Assembly (NCBI GenBank): GCA_021083345.1 | Contig: JAJGRE010000001.1 | Location: 1,302,001-1,366,000, forward strand | DNA: 64,000 bases | Direction: 5' to 3' | DNA from: Calditrichales bacterium MX18-03 | GTDB taxonomy: Bacteria; Bacillota; Clostridia; Lutisporales; Lutisporaceae | Shown here: piece after piece, positions 36,656 through 45,185 of the stretch | Numbering within the stretch: the first letter of the stretch is position 1 | Layout of the letters: each line of letters opens with the position of its first letter | Notes under the pieces: model-generated | What the model was told of the DNA's origin: nothing | The model's input: the letters and a program-made list of their open reading frames with translations, nothing else | Databases searched by the model: none | Program-made: the position numbers and the translations under genes

Positions 36656-37548
36656 TATTCTGCACCTCCGGCCGGCTGGCTGGTGAATAACCTATCGTAA
36701 ACGGAATAGCCCAGTCCCGCTATCCCATCGATTTTATTCTCATATCGCTTGTTCCCGTGGATGGATTCTATGACATGTTTCTGAAGTGCATCTACAAATG
36801 CATTCAGGCGAGCAAGTCCCGCAGCGTTGTCTGTCAAGGCCTTCTCAGCCGCCTCTGCTCGATAGGGCACCGGTGCTGCAGACCCGATGACGACGCGTGC
36901 TGATTTTACCAGGGTGCCTTGCTTATCCAATATAATAACGGCAGCAATATTGATGTGGGAAATCACCACAGACGTCCTATGGCTTTCCCTTCCGAATTTT
37001 CCAAAGGTGCTTCTATGGCTTTCATCCGGACACGGAATGAGAAATTCCACGATGGCTTCATCCTTCTGAAGGGTATTTTTCCCGATTCCCACCACCAGTT
37101 CATCCATCTTCTTGTAAGTGATTTCTCCCTTCCCATTCAGGATACCTGCCTTGGCATCCAATGCCAGCAGCGCAGGGATGGAATCTCCTCTCGGAGAGCT
37201 GTTTGCGACATTGCCTGCCATTCTGGCCGTATTCCTGATCTGCTGGGATCCCACCTGTGCGGCAGCTTCTGCCAGGCAAGTCGCATACCTTCTTAGTTCT
37301 TCATTGCGGCTTATGTCTGCAAAGGTGGTATTGGCTCCTATTCTGATACAGCCGTCTTCTATCTTAATGTAGTTCAGCGCTTCAAGCCGCGTCATATCAA
37401 TGATTCTGCCGGCGTGGACCCCAAGTTTTCTGAGTTTTATCACCAAGTCAGTTCCCCCGCTTAAAAGATAGGTGTTCTGATCTGCATTTCTCAAACAATA
37501 TGCCAGTTCATGCACACTTCTGGGGCTTTCATATACAAGCTGCTCCAT
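36655..37548 (-). CDS. Xanthine dehydrogenase-family FAD-binding subunit
   Basis: The 297-residue medium subunit binds FAD through LLSGGTDLVIKLR and TARMAGNVANSSPRGDSIPALLALDA, followed by the CO-dehydrogenase-flavoprotein C-terminal domain (VVIGSAAPVPYRAEAAEKAL). It passes electrons between the iron-sulfur subunit and NAD or another acceptor. It is the first gene of the coupled trio FAD-Mo-lyase; GGGAGGT precedes its ATG, and the shared promoter box (37615-37648) lies upstream. Confidence 0.93.
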   Translation of the reverse strand: MEQLVYESPRSVHELAYCLRNADQNTYLLSGGTDLVIKLRKLGVHAGRIIDMTRLEALNYIKIEDGCIRIGANTTFADISRNEELRRYATCLAEAAAQVGSQQIRNTARMAGNVANSSPRGDSIPALLALDAKAGILNGKGEITYKKMDELVVGIGKNTLQKDEAIVEFLIPCPDESHRSTFGKFGRESHRTSVVISHINIAAVIILDKQGTLVKSARVVIGSAAPVPYRAEAAEKALTDNAAGLARLNAFVDALQKHVIESIHGNKRYENKIDGIAGLGYSVYDRLFTSQPAGGAE

Positions 37549-37614
37549 TCTGTACCTCCCGTTGGAAAATCAAAATACACATTCGTGCTTTATTCATACT
37601 GCAACCTAATTAAC

Positions 37615-37648
37615 ATATTACCACTTTTGCGTCAAAAGATAGTCTAAA
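37615..37648 (-). promoter_or_regulatory. Cluster promoter box 3 (before the FAD-Mo-lyase operon)
   Basis: On the minus strand TTTAGACTATCTTTTGACG (37630-37648) is followed after 9 bp by TAATAT (37615-37620). It matches the box before the BCCT gene at 17 of 19 bases, with the same spacing to the -10. The box overlaps the stop codon of the chemoreceptor gene. Confidence 0.65.
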
Positions 37649-39617
37649 GGTTTTCCGCCTTGATCAGCTCCAAAGCGGCCTGTTGATGACTCATCCCATT
37701 GTGTACCTTGTTTATTGCATGATTCATGCTCTTTATATCCAGCTTGAATTCAGTGAAGGCTTTATATAATTCAGGGTATTCCGCCTTAAGGTCTTTTCTT
37801 ACCAGGGTTGCGGTGTATTCCGCTTCTCCAATGACTTTTTGCGGGTCGTCCAGGAATTTCAGCTTATAGGTTCCGAACTTCCAATGAGGCTGCCAACCCG
37901 TAATGGCTATCCATTTTCCTTGCTTATAATGTTCATCAAGTTTTTCAAGCATCGTTTTTTCATTGCCGTACGCGACATCAAAGCCGTTCAGTTCATATTT
38001 CCTGATGGTTTCAACTGCAAAAGAACCAACGAAGGTTTTTCTTTCAACCGAATATATTTTACCTTCGAACGCATCGGCATGCTTTTTCATTTCATGAATA
38101 CCCTTGATCGGCACATATTCCGGTACAATGATACCATACCTGCAGCCGTACATATTGGCTCCCAGATACTCAAGCTGGGGCTGGTACGCCTCGAAAATTG
38201 CCTTGCCTGAGTATGGCATCCAGGGTGCCAGCGTTCCGTCAGCACTTCCTTCAGCCACGCATTTGAAAAGGTCGGCGGCAGAAACCTGAAGTCCTTCCAC
38301 AGCGATCCCCAATCGTTGCCTGACCAACTCCCTGAAGACTTCGAACTGTATGACCGAATCATCATAGTCCCGAAGTGCCACCTTAATGAACTTGATTTTT
38401 TTCATTTCCTGTGACATTCTGCTTACTTTAGAGCTGAATTCCAAGACACGCTCATTAATCAGTCCCAGCGAGAAAGCCTGCTCCTGAACGCTGGCATTGA
38501 CCTCCTGGGCACTGGCTGCCGTCTGCTGTGTAATGGCAGAGATGCTTTCCACGATACCGCTCAGGCTGCTGCTATTGGATGAAAGAAGGTCAATTTTACC
38601 ATATATGCTGTTGATCTCATCACTTACAGTACTTATGGAATCGTATATACTCCGGAAGCCTCTCTCGGCTTCTTCAATGGATCCCCTTTGCTCTTCAATC
38701 GTTCCGCTGCCTCTGTCTACCAGCTTAACAATCGTATCTGTCTCACTGGTGATGTCGTCAATCAACCCTCTTATTTTAACGGTTGAGTTCTTGGTATCTT
38801 CGGCAAGCCTTCTGATTTCCCCGGCTACGACACCGAAGCCTTTCCCGGCCTCGCCTGCTCTGGCAGCCTCAATTGCGGCATTCAGCGCCAGCAGATTCGT
38901 CTGTTCGGAAATACCCGATATGGCCGTGATGATCTCACGGATGTTCAATGATACCTTGCTCAGTTTTACCATTTCATTCTGAATGACGTTAAATCTCTGA
39001 ATGGTATCCAGGGCTGCTTGTTTCTGAAGTCTGACAGCCATGCCGCCCTGCTCGGCAATGCTTACAGACTGCCCGATGTCGGATCTGATCGTCTTTATAT
39101 CGTCATGTATACCCTTGATCAATCCACCAGTTTCCGATACACAGGCAGCTGCTTGCTGCACCATTTCAGCGATATGCGTATTGCCTTCCGCCACCTCGTT
39201 AACAGCCGCAGACACTTGGCTGGCGGACTCTCCTATAGCCTTTGAATCGGTATAGAGCAAATGCCCCGAGGATTCTGCTGTTTTTGCAGTTTCAAGGGTG
39301 TTTGCCATGAATCCCCTCAGCGCCGCAAGGGTGTCCAGGATCTTCTTTTCCTCTTGCGAGGCATACTTGATGCTCTTTTCATCTGCAACAAAATCAAAGC
39401 TGCTAAGTTTTTCAATGGCCTTCCCTACCGAGCTTTCACTGCGGTTAGAGTTCAGTACGGCCGCAAGTATACAGCTAATTGTCTGCGCTGCAATAGCTGC
39501 GACGTACGTATTGACATGCAGGGCAAATGTAAGTAAATAGAAAACCGCAAAGCCTGCAGCGATCCCTTGACAATAAACCAATATTGCTTTATGATGCCTT
39601 TTCTTATTGCGTTTCAT
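37644..39617 (-). CDS. Chemoreceptor with C-terminal OpuAC betaine-binding domain
   Basis: The protein has 657 residues. Two membrane helices (about 11-33 and 37-56) form a hairpin with no external sensor domain. A cytoplasmic MCP signalling domain follows, with its tip [37 protein letters not shown]. From about residue 400 comes an OpuAC-type substrate-binding domain ([41 protein letters not shown]); the Trp residues match the aromatic box for quaternary ammonium groups. With no helix before OpuAC, the binding domain should lie in the cytoplasm and report internal betaine. AAGGAGTGG precedes the ATG. It follows the BCCT gene, separated by a hairpin. Confidence 0.9.
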   Translation of the reverse strand: MKRNKKRHHKAILVYCQGIAAGFAVFYLLTFALHVNTYVAAIAAQTISCILAAVLNSNRSESSVGKAIEKLSSFDFVADEKSIKYASQEEKKILDTLAALRGFMANTLETAKTAESSGHLLYTDSKAIGESASQVSAAVNEVAEGNTHIAEMVQQAAACVSETGGLIKGIHDDIKTIRSDIGQSVSIAEQGGMAVRLQKQAALDTIQRFNVIQNEMVKLSKVSLNIREIITAISGISEQTNLLALNAAIEAARAGEAGKGFGVVAGEIRRLAEDTKNSTVKIRGLIDDITSETDTIVKLVDRGSGTIEEQRGSIEEAERGFRSIYDSISTVSDEINSIYGKIDLLSSNSSSLSGIVESISAITQQTAASAQEVNASVQEQAFSLGLINERVLEFSSKVSRMSQEMKKIKFIKVALRDYDDSVIQFEVFRELVRQRLGIAVEGLQVSAADLFKCVAEGSADGTLAPWMPYSGKAIFEAYQPQLEYLGANMYGCRYGIIVPEYVPIKGIHEMKKHADAFEGKIYSVERKTFVGSFAVETIRKYELNGFDVAYGNEKTMLEKLDEHYKQGKWIAITGWQPHWKFGTYKLKFLDDPQKVIGEAEYTATLVRKDLKAEYPELYKAFTEFKLDIKSMNHAINKVHNGMSHQQAALELIKAENL

Positions 39618-39672
39618 TTGTAATCCACTCCTTTTTGACAGACAATCCTTCTACCTTTTTATATTCAGGGCA

Positions 39673-39718
39673 TGAAAATTATAAACCAGGCCGCTCAGGC
39701 TCTGGTTTATAATTTTCA
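39673..39718. terminator. Long hairpin between BCCT and chemoreceptor genes
   Basis: A perfect 17-bp stem (39673-39689 with 39702-39718) with a 12-nt loop. Without a strong T-run it may only partly stop transcription from the BCCT gene into the chemoreceptor gene, for which no separate promoter box was found. Confidence 0.65.
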
Positions 39719-39757
39719 AACAGATTATCAACTCAAACGATTATTGACCAGTCTTTA

Positions 39758-41365
39758 TTACGCCTCAACCGTAGCCTTCTCCTGCTTGTGCTTGGAGGTC
39801 ATGGCCGGCTGTGTGACGGATTTGATCGGTGTCCCGTCTGCCGTGTAGTCTTCCTTGAAGACGTCATAATGCTTCGGGTTTGCTGCTACCTTCACCAGGC
39901 ATACCGTCATCAAAAGTTCCAGGATCAGTGCCGGTCCGCCTCCCAGGTTGGAAAGCATCTTGACACCGTTGATACCCCCGGCAAAGGAGATCATGATCCA
40001 TGATACCGTACCGATGATGGCGCCCCAGAATACCTTCATCAGCATCGGCGGCTCCGGATCCTCCTGCGTCAAGCCTTCCATGCTCATGCCGCCCAGGGTG
40101 GTGGTGTATGCATCAGCGCCTGTTGCAAAGGACAGGAACATGGCCAATACAAATACCGGTATGGTGAGCATGGCCAATGGGTATTGTGAGAAGAATGCAT
40201 ATACGGCAAACTCCGTTCCCTGCTTCATGGCCTCGGCTATGCCCGCGCCTGCCAGCTCCAGCTGCAGCGCTGCGCCGCCGAATATCATCATCCACACGAT
40301 GTCAAACAGTGCCGGAAGCAGGAAGGTGACCACCAGTGCCTTGCGGATGGTCTGACCATAGGAGATTCTGCCCAGGAACATACCGGAGATCGGTGCCCAG
40401 GCCAGCCAGTTGCACCAGTAGAATATCGTCCACCAGCCGCCCCACGGGTCGTTGGCTGCTGCGCCGGTAAACAAGCTCTTGGTAAAGAAGTTCTTCATAT
40501 AGTCGCCGAAGGCTTCTGTTCCAACGTTCAGAATGAATACTGTCGGTCCTACGATAAATATGAACAGGGTCAATCCGAAGAACACCCATGTGTTGATCTC
40601 AGACAGCTTCTTGATTCCGTTGAATAAGCCGGTGATGGAGGATATGACGAAAGTCGCCACAACCGCTATGTCAACCAACATCCACAGGAATGCACCTACC
40701 TGTACGCCTGTCAGGTAATTCAAGCCCCCTGCAATGGACAGGATGCCGCCGCCCAGTGAAGCCGCCATTCCGGCTACCAGGGCATACATGCAGATTGCGT
40801 CAATGGTTTGGCCGTAGGAGCCAATGGCTTTGTTGCCGAATATGGGAAACAGGGTAGAGCCAAGGCTGTAGGGCTTCTTCATATTGTAATAAGCGAATGC
40901 GAACATGATGGTGGGTATTGCATAGATGGCCAACGGTGTGAAGCCCCAGTGGAGGAACAGGGTGGACATGGAGAAGATGACGGCTTCAGGACTGTTGGGG
41001 GTAAGATGCAGGGACTCCGGAGGTGCGGTCAAATGGTAAATGGGTTCTGCAGTACCCCACAGCAGGATGCCTACTGCGATGATACTCGTCAATGTAATCG
41101 AGAAGTACCTGAAATTGTCAAACATCGGTACGGCTTTTGAACCGCCTATTCTGACATCGCCGAATTTAGAAAACATAAGATAAATAACGACGAGAAGCAT
41201 CAGTGTAACGCCCAGGTTGAAGGCCCATGCGAAGGATCCCATCAGCCAGTTGTTGGCTGCATTGATGACGGTTCCGAAAGCATCCTTGTTGGCAAAGTTC
41301 AGCACGATGGCTGCCAGGAAAAGGATTACCGGTGCCCAAAACGCGATAGGTTTCAGTTTTTTCAT
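39758..41365 (-). CDS. BCCT-family betaine/carnitine/choline transporter
   Basis: The protein has 535 residues, twelve membrane segments and the family core WTIFYWCNWLAWAPISGMFLGRISYGQTIRKAL. BCCT carriers move trimethylammonium compounds driven by sodium or protons, or by exchange. In BetP the equivalent stretch reads YWAWWISW; here the first Trp of the WW pair is Asn, which points to altered substrate or gating. AAGGAGGG precedes the ATG, and a cluster promoter box lies 60-80 bp upstream. It is the likely uptake route for the lyase substrate. Confidence 0.95.
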   Translation of the reverse strand: MKKLKPIAFWAPVILFLAAIVLNFANKDAFGTVINAANNWLMGSFAWAFNLGVTLMLLVVIYLMFSKFGDVRIGGSKAVPMFDNFRYFSITLTSIIAVGILLWGTAEPIYHLTAPPESLHLTPNSPEAVIFSMSTLFLHWGFTPLAIYAIPTIMFAFAYYNMKKPYSLGSTLFPIFGNKAIGSYGQTIDAICMYALVAGMAASLGGGILSIAGGLNYLTGVQVGAFLWMLVDIAVVATFVISSITGLFNGIKKLSEINTWVFFGLTLFIFIVGPTVFILNVGTEAFGDYMKNFFTKSLFTGAAANDPWGGWWTIFYWCNWLAWAPISGMFLGRISYGQTIRKALVVTFLLPALFDIVWMMIFGGAALQLELAGAGIAEAMKQGTEFAVYAFFSQYPLAMLTIPVFVLAMFLSFATGADAYTTTLGGMSMEGLTQEDPEPPMLMKVFWGAIIGTVSWIMISFAGGINGVKMLSNLGGGPALILELLMTVCLVKVAANPKHYDVFKEDYTADGTPIKSVTQPAMTSKHKQEKATVEA

Positions 41366-41411
41366 TTGATACCCTCCTTAAATACAATTTTGGGATCATT
41401 GCTTATCACCC

Positions 41412-41445
41412 ATTATATTCCTGATACGTCAACAAATAGTCTAAA
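41412..41445 (-). promoter_or_regulatory. Cluster promoter box 2 (before the BCCT gene)
   Basis: On the minus strand TTTAGACTATTTGTTGACG (41427-41445) is followed after 9 bp by TATAAT (41412-41417). GACTATTT is repeated just upstream in tandem with a 9-bp period. The -35 position is covered by the box and is non-consensus, as expected for an activator-dependent promoter. Confidence 0.7.
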
Positions 41446-41522
41446 TAGTCAATAAAATCAGGCCGAAAGCCCCTTATTCTAAAAATACTTTCATTTTTTT
41501 CCTTCAGAGGATGCTTTTATCA

Positions 41523-44500
41523 TCATGCCTTTAAGCTTTCCAGTATTTTCAGTTCATAGCAATTGCCGATATCTTTCAAGAGTGAAATGCCTTCCTCGCA
41601 ATAATCAGCTGTGGACTGAATCAGGTAATGCCTGAACTGCTCATATATTTTGCTGCTCTGCTCCATTTTTTTTCGGACTTCTGCTTTTACACGGCAGATA
41701 AGCGCCATTTCATAAGGATTCTGAATCACCTTCGCATAGGCTTCGGCTTTCGTAATATATGCCAATCCCTCGTCTAACTTCAATTCCCCGATCAGCAGCA
41801 TAGCCATATAGCCATAGGCTGTGGAGCAGCCCCATAGCGGACTCAGCCGTTTATATGCATCAATGGCATTTTGAAAGTATTCCCTGGCTTTGGCGTAATC
41901 ACCCATATCATAAGCTGCTTGCCCTGCATTTGTGTTGAATATCGGAATACCCCGCGTCAAGGCCTTCCCCTTGCAAAGTGAAATTGCCCTGTCATAATAA
42001 TCGAACGCGCTGCAAAATGCCTTACTGCGCCGTTTGCTTTCCCCAATAAAATTATAGGCAGCAGCAATATTCAGTGCATATTTTTCCTTGTTTTCATGGG
42101 ATTCCAGCATGGATATGGCCTCAAGCAGCAGCTCCTCCCCCTCCGCGAAAGAGCCTGCCATGATGCGCTGCATTCCCTTGAGCCGCAGCAGGATGCCTTT
42201 TTCTTCCTGAAGGCCGCACTGCTCTGCAATCGCTATCGCTTCTTCAATATAACTTTCCATCAGCTTGGTATTATAGGTGTTGATGCAGAAATAAGTCATC
42301 TGCTTGTACCCTTTCAGTGCAAAACCGCTTTCACCCGCTTTGACGGCACTGCGTATCATATGTTCGATGATGAAAAGACCCTTCCGATAATCTCCTGACC
42401 GTATGAAGCCTCTGCCTACCATGTGCATAAAAGACAACTCTAAACACTCAAGCTCCTTGCAGATGCCTTCCGCTTCCTTGATCTCATTAATCAGCTGGCT
42501 GATGCTGTTAAAATCCGTCACGATCTGCTCTTCACTGATTTCCACAAACCCATTTTCCGTTACACTGTCCTCATATGCTACTGGAAAAATTTCATGATTG
42601 ATGCTTAAAAACTGCTCAAGGTTCTTTATTTTGTATTTAAGGGTCGAAAGCCGATGGCCTCCGTTTTCAAAATGATAAATCAACTTGGAAAACAGAAGCA
42701 GATCATGCTTGCTTCCCCGAAGCCGGCTTTCTAAAAGTCTTGCTATCTTGATATGCAATATCTTCTTTTTGGAAGCCGTCAACTGTGAATAAACAAATTC
42801 TCTTAGTTTCTGATGGGTAAATGCAAAACCCACATCCTTTGTATCTCCGTCTTCCTTAATGAGGTTTTTCTCCTCCAATTCGCTGATCACATCCATAAGC
42901 TCCAGCTCACTTTTTCCACTGATTTCCAACAGCTCCTCCAATGTAATCCTGTCAAAAAAAACGGAAATGATGTTAAGCAGCTTTTTCCCTTCCTCTGAAA
43001 TGTGCAGAAACCGGCTGTTCAGAATATCCTGCATTCTCGGGGTAAAGGCCTGGGGTTTATCTAGATACTTCATACTGTTCACTAACTCGACGATGAAGAA
43101 AGTGTTCCCTTCCGTTTCCTTATATATAGAGCTTCCTAGCGCTTCATCTATATCATGCCCGGGCAGCATTCCGGATGCCAATTCGATAGTCTCGCTTTTA
43201 TTAAACCGGTTGAGTTCTATGATTTTGAGAAGTCCATAGGCTTTCATATCTGCAATGAACCGCTCAATACGGCAGCTGTACCCTGCTCTTGAAGTAACAA
43301 TAAAGCTGATTGCCTGGTTTCTGCTCTCAAGCATCAGCTCCCGCATCAGTGAGAGGCTCATTGCGTCAATCCATTGAATATCTTCAAACATGATGAGCGT
43401 TTTCTTCTGGTTTGCTACTTTCTTGAAAATATCTACAATTGCCTTTTCAGCAATCTGGTATTTTAAAATATCCACCTGCTCCATCGGGCTGCTGTCTATA
43501 TTATTGTCTTTTATCGTAAAACCGGGAAAAACGTGGTTGACAATCCGCTGCAGCCCAGTAGGCAGCTCGATATTTTCCCTATCAATTGCCTGTGACAATT
43601 GATACAGTATTTCATTCCATGGCTTTAGCAGATAGTTTTCCTCAACCTGATAGCAATTGGATTTCAGCATTATGACGCTGTCCGTATCAATACACTTCAA
43701 ATGCCTCTCCACTAAGGTTGTCTTTCCCAGACCTGCTTCACCCAAGACGAGTATAGACTTGCCCCTTTTTCCTATGATAAAGTTATGAAAGCTCTCGTTT
43801 AATGCATAAAGCTCCTGCCGTCTTCCATAGAAGTATTCCCCTTCGTCTGTTTTTGCATCGGCCTGACGGGCAGCTTTCTCCTTTATGATTTCCGCAAAAA
43901 GCTCATCGGTTTTTCTGTCCGGTGTGATAAACAGCTCATTCCGTAAAAGATTTGACAGGCAGTTGTATATCTCAATGCATTTATCAAGCTGCCCCATCTT
44001 CCTATAAACGTTCATCAGCAGCCGGTAGGCTTTTTCATTGAACTCGTCCACTGCAACAAGCTCTTTGCACAGCAGCGCTACCCGTTCCGGCTGCTTGTCT
44101 CTTATGCAGCCTTGAATCTGCTTCTGCAGCTTGCCGATATAAATATCCCGGTATTGGTTTCTTGATGTGATCATCCACTTGTCAAAACCTTCTGCGTCCT
44201 TGACAAAAAAACCGTCCAGGAAATCTCCGGAATAATGACCGAGCTCAGCACCCTCCGCATCACCGGCAAGCATATCCACATCAGTATTATACCGGTGTAA
44301 GGGATTCAGCATGATGACCGAACGCTTTGGCGATACCAGCACATCACAGGATAATGACTTATTGATGACATAGACAGCATTTCTAAGGCTTTTCTTTGCC
44401 ACCTCTTCCTCCGCCGCTCCCCACAGCAGGCCCACCAGGGTGTCCCTGAAAGCTTGTTTTTTTATCAGGAGGTAATAAAAAAGCGCTTCGGCTTTCTTGT

Positions 44501-44573
44501 ACGGAAAAGTGATTTCTTCTTCATTGCAGCTTACTGTGGGTGCTCCAAAAAGTTTGCCCCATATGACGGTCAT
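41523..44573 (-). CDS. SARP-type transcriptional regulator with BTAD, AAA+ and TPR domains
   Basis: The protein has 1016 residues. An OmpR-like winged helix (about 1-95: FPYKKAEALFYYLLIKKQAFRDTLVGLLW) leads into a bacterial transcriptional activation domain (about 100-240). Next is a STAND/AAA ATPase with GEAGLGKTT and TLIMFEDIQWID, and helical TPR-like repeats run to the end. SARP-type activators bind direct repeats near the -35 site. GAGGAGG precedes the ATG at 44573; the frame extends to 44636 without a site. Its position and the shared boxes make it the probable activator of the BCCT and FAD-Mo-lyase units and of itself. Its ligand is unknown. Confidence 0.88.
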   Translation of the reverse strand: MTVIWGKLFGAPTVSCNEEEITFPYKKAEALFYYLLIKKQAFRDTLVGLLWGAAEEEVAKKSLRNAVYVINKSLSCDVLVSPKRSVIMLNPLHRYNTDVDMLAGDAEGAELGHYSGDFLDGFFVKDAEGFDKWMITSRNQYRDIYIGKLQKQIQGCIRDKQPERVALLCKELVAVDEFNEKAYRLLMNVYRKMGQLDKCIEIYNCLSNLLRNELFITPDRKTDELFAEIIKEKAARQADAKTDEGEYFYGRRQELYALNESFHNFIIGKRGKSILVLGEAGLGKTTLVERHLKCIDTDSVIMLKSNCYQVEENYLLKPWNEILYQLSQAIDRENIELPTGLQRIVNHVFPGFTIKDNNIDSSPMEQVDILKYQIAEKAIVDIFKKVANQKKTLIMFEDIQWIDAMSLSLMRELMLESRNQAISFIVTSRAGYSCRIERFIADMKAYGLLKIIELNRFNKSETIELASGMLPGHDIDEALGSSIYKETEGNTFFIVELVNSMKYLDKPQAFTPRMQDILNSRFLHISEEGKKLLNIISVFFDRITLEELLEISGKSELELMDVISELEEKNLIKEDGDTKDVGFAFTHQKLREFVYSQLTASKKKILHIKIARLLESRLRGSKHDLLLFSKLIYHFENGGHRLSTLKYKIKNLEQFLSINHEIFPVAYEDSVTENGFVEISEEQIVTDFNSISQLINEIKEAEGICKELECLELSFMHMVGRGFIRSGDYRKGLFIIEHMIRSAVKAGESGFALKGYKQMTYFCINTYNTKLMESYIEEAIAIAEQCGLQEEKGILLRLKGMQRIMAGSFAEGEELLLEAISMLESHENKEKYALNIAAAYNFIGESKRRSKAFCSAFDYYDRAISLCKGKALTRGIPIFNTNAGQAAYDMGDYAKAREYFQNAIDAYKRLSPLWGCSTAYGYMAMLLIGELKLDEGLAYITKAEAYAKVIQNPYEMALICRVKAEVRKKMEQSSKIYEQFRHYLIQSTADYCEEGISLLKDIGNCYELKILESLKA

Positions 44574-44606
44574 GGTATTACCTCCTCTTTTCCAATATGT
44601 AATTTC

Positions 44607-44639
44607 ATTATAAATGAAAACGTCAACAAAAAGCAAAAT
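44607..44639 (-). promoter_or_regulatory. Cluster promoter box 1 (before the regulator gene)
   Basis: On the minus strand ATTTTGCTTTTTGTTGACG (44621-44639) is followed after 8 bp by TATAAT (44607-44612). The TTTGTTGACG end and the spacing match boxes 2 and 3; the other end is less similar. Confidence 0.6.
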
Positions 44640-44668
44640 AACATCCTATTTTGCTAAAATTGTTGACG
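44621..44668. promoter_or_regulatory. Large interrupted dyad upstream of the regulator gene
   Basis: Outer arms CGTCAACA (44621-44628) and TGTTGACG (44661-44668) and inner arms AGCAAAATA (44632-44640) and TATTTTGCT (44647-44655) form a two-part inverted repeat. The palindrome CGATATCG (44667-44674) adjoins it. Likely two regulator sites in opposite orientation. Confidence 0.6.
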
Positions 44669-44726
44669 ATATCGACAAATTATTTAATTTTTAACCACTG
44701 CTGAAGGCCTATGCCCTTAAGAATTA

Positions 44727-45002
44727 TTAATCCCGATCTACAACAATCAAGGGAACCAGCTTGAGGTTCATGATGGTTGCAGCAACCACCCCCAATAGCA
44801 TCAGGATCGCCCTGTTCAAGGGATCTTCAATGAAATAAATCAGCAATAAAACCACAAAGTAGGGTGTGGCACTGAGAAACGTACGCCTGAAGGATACACC
44901 GATTTTTCTATTGCACGCTTTACATTTCGTCGGAAAAGCAGGACCCAGCGACAGCCTTCTCAACAGGCTGATACTGTCTGCTCCGCAGTTGGGACATTTC
45001 AT
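44727..45002 (-). CDS. Small zinc-ribbon membrane protein
   Basis: The protein has 91 residues. A four-Cys ribbon (CPNC at 3-6 and CKAC near 27-30) is followed by two membrane helices (about 46-62 and 65-83). Such proteins are common and uncharacterised; a metal-binding or structural role is likely. TAGGAGGAA precedes the ATG. It is separate from the regulator gene, though on the same strand. Confidence 0.72.
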   Translation of the reverse strand: MKCPNCGADSISLLRRLSLGPAFPTKCKACNRKIGVSFRRTFLSATPYFVVLLLIYFIEDPLNRAILMLLGVVAATIMNLKLVPLIVVDRD

Positions 45003-45185
45003 ATTGCATTCCTCCTAAATAAGATATTGCATGACCGCTTTCTTCCTCTTTTATTATAACGCAAATCGGATTCGCCCCATACAATTTGAGTACTATAATA
45101 TTCAAGTTCTGAAATCACCCTCATTAATTCCTGAGTTTTGGTTAAAATAAGACCGGTCCTATTATATGGTGACGAGGTATATCAA

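Noticed and set aside
32877-37548. The trio as a normal histidine-utilisation (hut) or purine-degradation operon
   Set aside because: There is no urocanase or imidazolonepropionase, the lyase lacks MIO, and BCCT and OpuAC neighbours do not fit histidine or purine uptake.
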